Below, in pieces: positions 10,893 to 24,200 of a DNA stretch of 64,000 bases. Where the stretch lies: positions 37,688,886 to 37,752,885 of the forward strand of contig NC_086374.1 of assembly GCF_036588685.1 (NCBI RefSeq). The letters are read 5' to 3'. Each line of letters starts with the position of its first letter. The stretch's first letter is position 1. The position numbers and the translations under genes are program-made. The notes beneath the pieces were generated by a model, which was not told the DNA's origin, made no database searches, and was given only the letters and a program-made list of their open reading frames with translations. This DNA comes from Mytilus trossulus. Taxonomy: Eukaryota > Mollusca > Bivalvia > Mytilida > Mytilidae.

Positions 10893-12269
10893 AGATAAAA
10901 AGACCAAAACTCAAAAACTTAACTTTGACCATACAACCATGAAAATGAGGTCAAGGTCAGATGACATCTGCCCGCTAGACATGTACACCTTACATTCATT
11001 CTATAGAACAAATATAATAGATCTATTGCATAAATTCTGAGAAAAACAGAGAAAACCACAAAAACTTAACTATAACAACTGAACCATGAAAATGAGGTCA
11101 AAGTCAGATTACATCTGCCAGTTGGACATGTACACCTTACAGTTCTTCCATACACCGAATATACTAGCCCTATTGCTTATAGTATCTGAGATATGGACTT
11201 GACCACCAAAACTTAACCTTGTTCACTGATCCATGAAATGAGGTCGAGGTCAAGTGAAAACTGTCTGACAGTCATTAGGACCTTGCAAGGTACGCACATA
11301 CCAAATATAGTTATCCTATTACTTAAAATAAGAGAGAATTCAACATTACAGAAAATCTGAACTTTTTTTTCAAGTGGTCACTGAACCATGGAAATGAGGT
11401 CAAGGACATTTGACATGTGACTGACTGAAACTTCGTAACATGAGGCATCTGTATACAAAGTATGAAGCATCCAGGTCTTCCACATATAAAGCTTTTAAAA
11501 AGTTAGCTGGATCACTATCCCTATGTTGAGCTTTCTGCCCTTAAGATTATTGAAACAACAAAATAAGTTTTTAATCATATACAAAACTTTTAGTCATGGC
11601 AGCCATCTTGGTTGGTTTGGCAGGTCACCGGACACAATTTTCAAACTAGATACGCGAATGATGATTGTGGCCAAGTTTGGTTAAATTTGGCCCAGGAGTT
11701 TCAGAGGAGAAGATTTTTGTAAAAGTTAACGACGCCGTAGGATGCAGGATGCCAAGTGATAAGAAAAGCTCACTTGGACCTTTGGGCCAGGTGAGCTAAA
11801 AAGGGAATGGGATGCCCAAAAGAAATATTTTAACCTGCAAACTTGTTCCTTTGTTTGTCAGGAACCATGTCACTTATGTATGGGCCAGGTGATTTATAAA
11901 GGAAAACAGAACAAAAGATACAGATGGTCATCATTGACTGTTGAATTCGTACAGTGAATTATGTACACTACATTGTAAGTCATTTTAAAATATTAATTCA
12001 CATCCACAAGTAAAAAACGATCTTTATCTAGATAAAACAATGTCGTACCATAACACATTAACATGATCAAAATTTCTAAAAAAAAATACATAAGGTGAAA
12101 TAGTAAAATGTAGATTAAGAAACAATAAACAAGAATTAATAAAGACAATATAAATATTTGAGTTGTGTTTTCTTAGAGCACAGAGGTAATATTATAGTCA
12201 TGAACGCTTGTATTACTCTGTATAATGTAAACAAATGAATAGATCAAAATGGTTGAGTTCATAACAGGT

Positions 12270-15200
12270 TGAGTCTTTGTTGGAATCAGTTGATGTCTAT
12301 CTGAAAGTAAAAAATAATTATCAATAACTGTCTTCCACATTTAAATATTACATGTATAAGATATTTCACTTTACAAATATAATATATATTACAATCAATG
12401 GGGTTAAATGATAAATTATTATTCTCTAAGGAAATAATGAAAAACCATTTTGATTAGATTGGAGAGGAATCTTGTGTAACTTGCTGTGTCCAAATCTTCT
12501 AGTTATGAAAAACAATATATGGTCTATACCATGTAATATTTTGAATAGTTTTCCATATTTCAATAAATCAGAATGCTAATCAGGGCTAAATGTTTCTGCT
12601 GAAGGCGATTTGTTACAAAATATCAATGGACTTCACTAACCAAAATTGATGTGTTTGTATTCTAAATACAATATAAAGGTCAACTTTCACACCAGAATTT
12701 CCTACTTTAACATTCATCATATAGATACTCTAATATTTGCCACTAACTATCAAAATCAATGTTTTGAGCTATTTTCAGATTTTTCATGAAATAAATTAAA
12801 AGGAAATTTACCCTTTCCTTTCTACAAATAATAGTGCTTCTACTTTATACAAACTAGTACTACATAATTCATACTTACTTTGGTCATACAAATGTATATG
12901 TATTCTTTTACAAGCACATGACACATCTAATAAACTGTAAAAATATAAAGTTTCACTTTAGAACAAGACAATTTTTCTCAAATTTAAAAAAATCTTAAAA
13001 AAGGTAAATGACTTAAGTGAGATATATTATAATATAATTAAAAACATAAGTATTAAAGTTTCATAAGTATCTTTACTTTTGATTGGCTAAAAGCAATTGC
13101 TAGATATTCCCAAATCAATTGTATTTCTCAATAAAATTCAACATTCATGACTGAACGTGCAAAAAAAAGTGAACACACACTAAAACCCCAGTCTACTAAA
13201 TAGCTGGCCAAATATGAAGTCATTGTGTTGAGCAGTTTCTGAGAAAAGTATGACACAAAGCCATGTTAGAATAAACAGGGATTATCCAATATCTGCCCTT
13301 AACACTAAATTCTCACAAAGACATTATGTTTAACAATGATCAAAATTGGTGTTTGTCAAACTGCTATATAACCAATGTAATTTTTCTGACAAAACGGTTG
13401 GTTCAAAATTGTTGAAATTTTTATAGTTTTGTTAAAGGGTCAAAGAAAATACTTTGACAAAATTTTATGAAAATTAAACGAGCAAAATTAATTTTAGTGA
13501 AAGTGTTGGGTACCACCTTAAATGAGCAAAATTAATTTTAGTGAAAGTGTTGGGTACCACCTTAAGAAATCAAAACATCAAGACCAAATTATTATCAATT
13601 TTTGTCATTACATTTCTTGTGAAAATGAGTTCTAGGTGTCCAAACCCCTCATGAACATTTACAGTGGGATATTTTTTGTAAATTTAGAATCGAGTTGTTG
13701 TAACCTAATTTTTGAATTTAGAATAAAATTTAGAATCAAGTTGTTGTAACCTAATTTGTATTCATATACCTGAACACAGAGCAAACTATTCTGTATCATT
13801 GTAACAATGACTTTCACACCTTTTAACATTTGAGTCAATGAAGGTATGAATTAGCTTAGTACTCACATCATCATATGCAAATGTACAAGTTCCAGAATCT
13901 CCACCATTTTGTAGCTGATCTCGCTTTCTGAAGGCATCTGGAAAAAACAAAACAAAATTCAAATGGTATTTTGCAAAGCTATCCAAAAAAATAGTCATAA
14001 GTACTTGTTTTGAAATGGCCAGTCAGTAAATAAGTCTTTAATTATTTCATCAATTTTGTTTTTGAAAATTTAATACATAACTGACAACGCTAACTATCCA
14101 GTTATTAACACTAATGTATCTTCATCAAGTCTATAATTATATTTTGACATTAAAAAAATGTCATGTCTCTTTAGACTCCTTATGATGTCTTAATCTTCAG
14201 TATTTTAACTTTTGTCACAAAACATGTTCAACCCATTGGTTCCCCTTGAACCAAGTCGTGACTATGACAGCCAATCACCAATTTTCATTTGACAATCAAT
14301 TATTTGATTAGGATTTCAACTAAAGTTGTCAGTATAAACTGTTTTTTTTTTTTTTCAAAATAAACCTTTGAATCACTTACCTGTATAAGCCCTAAGTCGT
14401 ACAGACACAGATACAAAATCATCGAATGCTATCAGACATTTTTCCTGTCCTCCCCACATGATCACTCTGGAGTATCTTTTCAATAATGTTTCTATGCTCT
14501 GTGGTGTTAAGTTGTATTCTGTAAACCGAACAAAACATAAATCAATAATTTTCTGTTGACTATTTTTTTTAATTTATATATCATAGTTACTTTAATTTAG
14601 TTTACAAGATATAGACAAAAATGAAAAATATTAGTTTAAAAATTGTGATTTAGGGGCAACAACTCCTGCAATTAATTTAATTTGGCTTGTTTTAGATCTT
14701 GTGTTGATAATTACTTTTGCTGCTCAAGTTCCAGTCTATTTATAATAGTTTTCGTGATATTAGGTAATAACACATCAAAAAACATAATGCATGTGGGCAA
14801 TTAGGGTAAGGTGTACACTACATTTTCATATTCACTTATCTAGATTAGTCCTCATTTTGCTAATAATTTTTTTATGCATACAGTTTCTCTTTTTTTTCTT
14901 TAATTTCTGCTCAAAACACAAAAATATGAAAACAATTCTTATTCAGGGCTATAACTCATATGAGTTGACTATGTATGGGTTTACAAACAGAATAAATAAC
15001 CCCTGATTTTCCACGTGTAAAATTCTTCTGTGAATATGAGTCATTTAAATTTCTGTTTTTCTTTTCTCTCTGTTTTTTACATGCATTAACCCATGCTATG
15101 TTATGGTCTCTAAAAGTAAGGGCACATGCTCAGCACAACCCAGCTTTAAACAAGAGGCTGTCACAATGACAGCAAACCGGATTTCTTAATATTTATTTGT

Positions 15201-18200
15201 GTCCTGGCAATATCACAAGAACCATTACTGATAAATGGTGAAAGTGAAATCGTCAATATCAAATTTGACCTCCATTTTGTCATCAGTATCAACATATTAA
15301 AATTTGAAAAGCTTAGATTGAATGGTTCATGAGTAAATGCAACAACATGCGTGGAAACGCCATTTTACAATCTTTCAAGAACCATAACTCCTGAACGGTA
15401 AAAGTCAAAATCGTCATTATTGAACTTGACCTCTATTTTGTCATTAGTAACAACTTATAAAAATTTCAAAAGCTTTGGTTGAATGGTTCATGAGAAAATG
15501 CACGGACACGACTGGAAACACCATTTTTCAATCTTTCAAGGACCATAACTCCTGAACGGTAAAAGTCAAAATCTTCATTATTGAACTTGACCTCTATTTT
15601 GTCATCAGTAACAACATATTTAAATTTGGGAAGCTTTGGTAGAACAGTTTATGCGTAAATGCACAGACACAACTGGAAACTCCATTTTTCAATCTTTCAA
15701 GAACCTTAACTCCTGAACGGTAAAAGTCAAAATCGTCATTATTCAACTTGATCTCCATTTTGTCATCAGTAACAACATATTAAAATTTGGGAAGCTTTGG
15801 TAGATCACTTCATGCGTAAATGCACGGACACGACTGGAAACACCATTTTTCAATCTTTCAAGAACCATAACTCCTGAACGGTAAAAGTCAAAATGGTCAT
15901 TATTGGACTTGACCTCCATTTTGTCATCAGTAACAACATATTGAAATTTGGGAATCTTTGGTAGATCACTTCATGCGTAAATGCACGGACACGACTGGAA
16001 ACACCATTTTTCAATCTTTCAAGAACCATAACTCCTGAACGGTAAAAGTCAAAATGGTCATTATTGGACTTGACCTCCATTTTGTCATCAGTAACAACAT
16101 ATTGAAATTTGGGAATCTTTGGTAGCACACTTTATGTGTAAATGCATGGACACAACTGGAAACTCCATTTTTCAATCTTTCAAGAACCATAACTCCTGAA
16201 CGGTAAAAGTCAAAATCGCCATTATTGAACTTGACCTTCATTTAGTTGTCAGTAACAACATATTAAAATTTTAAAGGTTTGGTTGAACGGTTCATGAGTT
16301 AATACACGGACAACATTTGATTGCGGCCCGCCCGCCGCCCGGCAACCGCCAACCGCCCGGCCGACCGCCCGCCGTACATTCCCTATCCAATAACCCACAT
16401 TTTTGTCACAAAAATCCGGTTAAAAATATGTCAGTTACAGGTTGTGAACATTTTGTTATATGCTTAATTAACAGTTGATTGAAAGTCATTCATACTCAAA
16501 TATAATCCATTTAGGATATAATTGATAAAGAATAAATTACCAATACGAAAAACATGTCCCACATTTATACTAATACCTACTGAACTGAGTTCTGACAATG
16601 TTGACTAATTCATTAGCTTCAATGTACCCTGACCCATCATGATCAAAAAAGTAATACATGTATGACATTTATACTAATACCTACTGAACTGAGTTCTGAC
16701 AATGTTAACTAATTCATTAGCTTCAATGTACCCTGACCCATCATGATCAAAAAAGTAATACATGTATGACATTTATACTAATACCTACTGAACTGAGTTC
16801 TGACGATGTTAACTAATTCATTAGCTTCAATGTACCCTGACCCATCATGATCAAACTGTTTGAACATCTGGTACCATTGGACAAGACACTGTTGTAGTTC
16901 CTGGAACTCATTCCATTGCATAAAACCATCTCCTGACCTCTGAGCTTTAGTTAAGGTTTGCAATTCAAATATTTTGTTTTTAAATACAGTTAAGTATCAT
17001 TTGAATTTGAAAAATTATAATTTGTAAAGGTTACTACAATATGACACATGCACACTTAGATACAAAATAATGATACAATTTTTGCCACTTTTTTCCAAAA
17101 ATTGAGTTTTAATAATCATCATGATCATCCATACCACAATTGAAATGTCATAACTAATGAGTCAGATGAAGTATTGAATTCCAAAATGTTCAAAACCTAC
17201 AATATTGCACAAGTAATGAAAAACAGTTACCACCTTGGTTGTACTTTAAAAAGATTATTATCCAATCTATAATTATTATACAATTAAAAGACAATTTTTT
17301 CTTAAAATTATGTTTTATAAATAAATGTTTTGATGGTAAAATAAGCCCATTCTTGACCATGTTTACAATTGATGCATGCAGCAGTTATAATTATTCGTAC
17401 AAACAAATCCCACGTATATGTTTAATGGTTACAAGCTTTAATATTGTATTTAACTTTTTTTGTCAGTAAATATATACAGAAAGGAACAAAAGCCTTTTTA
17501 ACCTTGACAGTTTCAGGGGAGATAATCATTTACATGAAGATGGACATTTGTGTCATGTTGCTCTCAAGGTTTGAAACTGATAACATAAAAATAACAAAAT
17601 GAAAACAGCCATCAGCACAAAATAATTCATTTTCTAATTAGTTATAAGAGAAATGTTTTGATGTTTGGTTATTTGGAAGTATTTGGTTAGAGATATCATT
17701 AAATATTTCCAAATGTCGTATAGATATTTGGCTACAAAGTATGAGACAACAATTAGGGAATCACAATTTTGCTACATTTAGTGAATTTCTTAAAATTAGC
17801 AAAGAAATAAAATTTGTATTGCCAAAATTACAATTTTTAAAGTTTTCAATGTTTTCAAACATTTTCATAACATTGCATGAATCTTCATTTTGAGCTCTTT
17901 TAAACACAAAACCAAGTTTGTGATTATTTTACAAAAACGACATCAAATTGTGACCTGTTTCCTTAAAACCATAATGGATCATTTATGTTGCAATTCCATC
18001 ATATATGGTTCAACACTAACATTAATTTAAATTTCAAACAATTGTGAAATTTTCTAAATTTCTGCAAATATTCTTGAAGATGTAGTCATGTGTTAATGGT
18101 GGACTCTTACTTGATGTCAATTATTGGTAATGAACAGCATGTGTTGGAAGTAACAAGTATGGTCCTACCAAAACTATATATGTAGACACAGATACAATTA

Positions 18201-21200
18201 TTATAAAGGGCACAAGAAGTGTTAGATAGATTTTGCTAGCAAGTAGATATATAGATAGTGTTGAACCTTTTTACACTATACTTATGAAAGTATATTAACT
18301 GTTTACTGTTAAAACTAATTGTTAATTACTATCACCAAGAAAATAGCACACAACTCAATACTCAACTGGATACATCTAACATAGAAATCATTATACTGAA
18401 AATATAAAACATGTCCTTGATGACAAAAATATTGCATTGCCATACACTGTAGCAAAGTCTGTAACTGTGCAATAGGTACATTATGTCATATATCATAGTT
18501 TTAATAGTGGACTTCAAAACAATGGCACTAGGTGTCAGTATGCTGCAATAAGTTAAAAATCCAAGCCCCAATAGCTTAACCAAATAAATTGTCAAACAAA
18601 AATTATTTTAATTTGATCAACAATAAACAAGGGCAAAAATCTGTTAAAGAATGGAAGAGTTTGGGTCAATAGTCTTTGAAGACTTTGTTGACCTAATCAG
18701 GGACAGCTCTGGATTTATGAAAGCGGTGTAATTCAATAAAACAGACGAAATCAATTATCATTCCTCTTTAACCCACCCCCCACCCTACATCAGCAATTAA
18801 AAATGAAATACTAAAAAAGGATAAACTTTTACTATATTATGTCCCTCATCTACAGGTAGTAGGTATCTTAAAACCTAGGCAAGTATTCAAAATCATACCA
18901 TTTTTCTATAAAATGAAAGAAAAGAGAGAAGGTTTTGTGGTCAAATTGTTTTTTGAAATGAAATGTATTTCAATACTTTAGATAAAAATTAGTGAAGTTA
19001 CTGCTCAATCTATGTAATAAATAAACCATTGCTTTATGTAAATAGTAATTTCCTTTTTATTTATAAATAATATACCAGTACTATAAAATGGCATCAGTAA
19101 TAAATGGCAAAACTACACAAAAAGCCTCTACTATTGCTTTCTACCTGTATAGCACAGACACACAAGAGAGAAAAAAAGATAAAGCACTGCCCCATCCAAA
19201 AAAGATATTCACTTAGGGAATTTATTTTGTATATATCTACTTGCTAGCAAAAAAATGGAAATTAATCTGTTTGGGTTTTTGGGATAATTTAATCTTATAA
19301 TATCTCAAGACCAATACATTGTTTGTGGGCCTCATTTTTAACCTTAGTATTGTCATTGAATATATATATATATATATGAAGGATACATCTAACATGGACA
19401 GCATTATACTGAAAGAATGTAAAAAAAAAACCAATTTATATCCAATTCTAATAATAAGAGATTCATCTAATTTCTCAATGAAGAATTTAATTTTTTTTTG
19501 TGTGACAAATGTGAGAGGAGATAAAACTATTAGTTACACGTACTATCAATGACTATATTTACTGGAGTCTTCCACACTTTTAGGAATTTTGGATATAAAT
19601 GTTCTTCAACTTTGTACTTTATTTGGCTTTTTTTAAAACTTTTTTGGATTCGAGCGTCACTGATGAGTCTTTTGTAGACGAAATACGCGTCTGGCGTATA
19701 TTTAAAATTTAGACCTGGTATCTAATGCATTGTATATAACTTATTTGCAATACAAGTATTTGAAAATGATCCAATCAATATTCATTCGCAATTCTACATT
19801 TTATCATAATTGGTAATATCTAAAGAATCAAAATTTTCAAACTCACACTACATATCTAAATTGTCTCATTAATGAATTTATTCTATGTCTCAAATTTCCC
19901 CATGAAAACTAGTACAGCAATTTTTTTAAATGATTTTCAACAGGTTATGACGTGAACGCATTAAAAATTGGTATAGACTTAATTCTAAATTGAAATTTTA
20001 TCAATATAGCTAAATTAGATATATACCTGCAAAGTTCTCTGCTCCAGTTTACTGTAAATAAAAGAGTAAGTTTTCAATAATCATAAAATTCTTGACTTAT
20101 TTATAAATAAATTATTTTCAAATTTAAATCTAAGAAGAACTTATTCATCAATTCAATGATAAAATTAGCTTCAATCATGCCTCCACAGTAATTGTGTGGT
20201 TGTCGTTGGATCATGTCTGTAATTTATTTTTCAAATATTGAATTGATATACAATTACCCCTTTATTTTTTGTTTGTTTGAATTGTTATTTGACAATACAT
20301 CATGATTTGTTTTCTCAACATTAAAGGCCAAACAGAAGTTTGTGCTAAACTGTTTTAGAGTTAGTCTGAACGAAAGAGAAATTTGAACTTTTCTACTATA
20401 CATTCAACCAAAAAATCTTAAAATTTCTGTCTGACGGAATGATTTTTTGTCTGATATTTTGTCGGTCAGAGTTCAGGATACACTGCATACAGTGACCTAC
20501 ATTTTGTATAATTGCTTATATCCACATCTTATAGTTGTCTCATTGGCAGTCATACCACATCTCTTTATTTTCATAATGATAATGCATTTAAATTTTGTTT
20601 TGAACACAGTTTTTTTTAAACTTAATTATGTCATGAACAAAATGTATCAACATTTTTCTTTGTCCAATTTCTTTCATGAATATTTGCAATCATCTCGCCA
20701 GACATGACACTATGGTGATACAGGTTCATATGACTGTACTAAGGTAATGAACTTACTATAACCCTCATGACATCTGAAAAAATTTCTAATGGTGTGACAG
20801 TTGTTCATTATATTGCACAAATCTTCTGCTTGAATGGCTTGTCTTCTCTAAAAAAGACAAGCAACGGACAATTATGAGAGAAAAATTAAATAAGTTATTA
20901 TCATTTAGAAATAGGATAGCCTTCAAATACATAATGTACCTAATCATTTCTAAATATAAACTATAAAATATGCCCTAAAATCATTTATGTGACATTATAT
21001 CACTGTAGGTGTTAAATGTTAACTATTTTGATATCAACATAACTTTTTAAGAATGTTAATTGAAATTCTTTACTTTTTTTTTGCAGTAACTTTTTTTCAC
21101 AAAGGTACATTGTGGAGCATTGTTGTTTGGATATGTTGATCATTTTTATTTATAATGTATATTTGTTTAAATTCTAATATGGTTACATATAAAGTAAAAG

Positions 21201-24200
21201 GAAACACTGGAAAAAAATTGAATTAGATGATTGAAAAGACATCATTTGGAAAACATTTCCTTCAGCAAATTATACACCAAACTATATTCATTATAATGAC
21301 ATGCAATAACAAACTACTGTGTTAGCATTTAAGCATCTCAACAAAAGAGTCATAACTAAATTACAGAATTTAGAACTTTATAATGTAAGATCTTTAAAGC
21401 TTATCTGTTAAAATAATTCAAAACTTTCTAGATTTGAGGCAATTCAGAGCTTGATATATTTTTATCAGGACTTGATTTATATATTGTTAAAGACTATAAT
21501 ATCATGTTGACCTCTAAACCCAGTCTTATGCTTCTTGTTTCATGGGGTTGCTTTCTCATTATACTATACACATCTGACTTGATTCATTGTCACTCTATCT
21601 ACAATATCTTAATTTTAGAACCAATAGTTTAATACCAAATGTTTAATTCCAGATGTCTTGGTTTTTTCCTTTTATTATGATAGGCTTGCCTTCTTAATGA
21701 CCTATTGTAAGCTATATATATATTTAAAATATCCTTTAATTCATCTTGGTCGCTATCCATGATGTCTCATTTTGAGAAATTTTCTTTTTAAATTAAAGAG
21801 CTTAGGAGATAAATGGCCATAGTCAAGTGAGACTTCAGAAAGAAAACTACAAATGTAATCAATAAAATGATATAATATACTGTCAAACATAAGAATAAAG
21901 CTTACACCATTAGCAGGATTCTTTTGCAATTCCATTTGGAAAACTTGCTGAAGCTCATTTGGAGTCTGGAACTGAAATGCCTGAAAAAAAGACAAACAAA
22001 GGGAAGTTTAAGTACATGCCAACAGCCTTTCAGAACAGGGAAATAACCATTAGTTAGTACAGAGGCAGATTTAGGGGGGGCAGGGGGCCCAGGGCCCTGG
22101 GCCCCCCTTTTGGGGAAAAAATTTGGTTGCTTATATAGGGAATCACTGAAGCGTGACTGGAGCGGGCCCCTCTTAGGTCAGTCAGTGGGCCCCCACTTAA
22201 GAAAATTCCTGGATCCGCCACTGAGTTAGTACAAAAGTCAATATGTTTTCAAGTTTTTCCCACTATGCCTATATATTTAACATTTTCTATTTTTTTATTA
22301 TAAGTTTAAAAGAAACTATTAAGTTCACTGGTCAGACATTGATCTAATCTGGCATCCAATAAATCTGATTCTGAATTCAACTTTAAAATTACTTCTGTCA
22401 GTTCTGTGCAACATGTGATACTGTCACTCACTCTGTAAAAACAACTGTTAAATCTATCAGAAATAAGCTTTCTGAAATATCTAACCAAATAACATGAATA
22501 ATAGTGTTTTCCCCCCAACCTTTTGGCATCATGGTGATGTAATGCTATATTTCTGAATGTGATGCTATCTGAATTGATGTTCTTATAGATTGGATGTGAT
22601 GCTATAGCTACATGTATAATATTTAGAAACATGTTGGTATTACAAATTTTCTTTTTTTACCAGGATGCTATATGAAATATCTGAGTAAGAAATAAGTGGG
22701 GTGCAGACCTGCAGCTGGCATTTCAAAAATATCTGCAATTCATATACAAATCAGAGTTTTCAAATTAAATACAAAAACATGTACAATTTACTGTTGCATG
22801 TATGCCCCCTTGCTTACCCTAGTGGTATCCAAAAATTATTCGGAGAATGGGGAAATGGTCAATTTCACCAAACATAAAATGTAACTTTGGTCCTTCTATT
22901 AGCTTTTGTATAAATGCTGTTTTATGGTTTAATATCAATGTTCATTTAAAGCACATTTGTCTATTCTTATGGCAGCTTACTGGTGAAGAAAGCAGTATTA
23001 CTTGGAGAGAACTTCTAACCCATGACAGGAAAACCGACAATGTTAATTTAGTCCTTTATTACTCTGCAAATTGACATCAAAATATAGGGAGCATAGCTAT
23101 AATCAGACAACCCTAAATTCCGACAGTCCAGTAGACTGACAGTCCGATGGTCCGATATTCCGACAGTCTGATGGTCCGACACGAAGCTCTTCTGCTGAGG
23201 GGAAAAGGGGGGCGGATCGATCTTTTGCTGCAAAGGGTATGGATATCGTCCTATATAAATTGAATACATTTTTGTAACTTCATTGGGGTGAAAAAGCTTT
23301 GACCAAAGTACATTTTGTATGAAGCGCGGAATCTTCGCTCTCACCCCATATATCTCGTATTAGGTCACCAACACACCATGTAACTAACAATATTGAAGAA
23401 AAGACACTAATGTTTGTCTCTGGCGGATGTTTTGACGATCTAGACTGCCTATACAACCCATGCATGGACGGTAAAATGCTTTCACTTATATTTGAAGTTC
23501 TAATCGGCCTTGGTTGGCTACACAGTCCATACACGGTCCGTTTCCAATGTTCAACAAGTACAAGTTTTTACCGACCTTGATTTCTATGTAGTATGATATT
23601 AGATTATAATAAAAAAAAATAATGTTATGTATTATAAAAGAAAAAAGTAATTTTCAAATATTTTTATTTGTTAATTGTTCTAAGGTAGAAAAATAGTGAA
23701 AGTATTATTATGCTCCATATATGGTTTTATGTTTTCTGGTCTGTGTGTATGTTCTTCTGTCTGTCCGTTTGTCCGTCCCACTTCAAGTTAAAGTTTTGGT
23801 TAAAAGTTAAGTCGAGGTAGTTTTTGATGAAGATGAAATCTAATCAACTTGAAACTAAGGAAACAAGTTCTTTATGATAGCCTATTAGGATATTTCTAAA
23901 CTTAATGCCGAATTAGATATTTTATCCTATTTTCACGGTCCACTGAACATAGAAAATGATAGTGCAGATGGGGCATCCGTGTACTTGGGACACAGTCTTT
24001 TTCTGATATGTTTTTGCATTCAATTTTTTCTAGATTTAATCTTTTTAAAATAAAAAAAAACATAAGGTGAAGGAGTATATTGTGAAAGTTAAAATGAGTC
24101 AAATTATTATTTTAAAACAACTGTAAAAGACACAAAGATTAACGACATAAAGCATAGGTAATGACTGTTAATCAACAGTGCCTGTGTTAGACACCAAAGC

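Larger units (their letters stand above)
10060..11800 (+). repeat. 148-bp tandem repeat block with nested insertions
   Basis: The anchor AACCATGAAAATGAGGTCA recurs near 10194, 10342, 10935, 11083, 11231 and 11386. Spacing is close to 148 bp, except between the second and third copies, where about 445 bp is inserted. Units also share GACATGTACA and CATACAACAAATATAG. The block ends with a hairpin, AGCTCACTTGG with CCAGGTGAGCT, at about 11765-11800, which I recall as the end of a repeat common in bivalves. Confidence 0.75.

Noticed and set aside
15850..16241. Minus-strand frames with a repeated 54-residue unit
   Set aside because: They are generated by the 161-bp tandem repeat.
17210..17272. 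Candidate missing EF2 exon near 17250 (minus strand)
   Set aside because: Splice-like ends exist, but the encoded LDNNLFKVQP does not resemble the expected helix and does not fit the EF2 loop that follows.
18105..18165. Candidate missing EF2 exon near 18130 with a GTAAGA donor
   Set aside because: The translation in the required phase bears no resemblance to the family helix.
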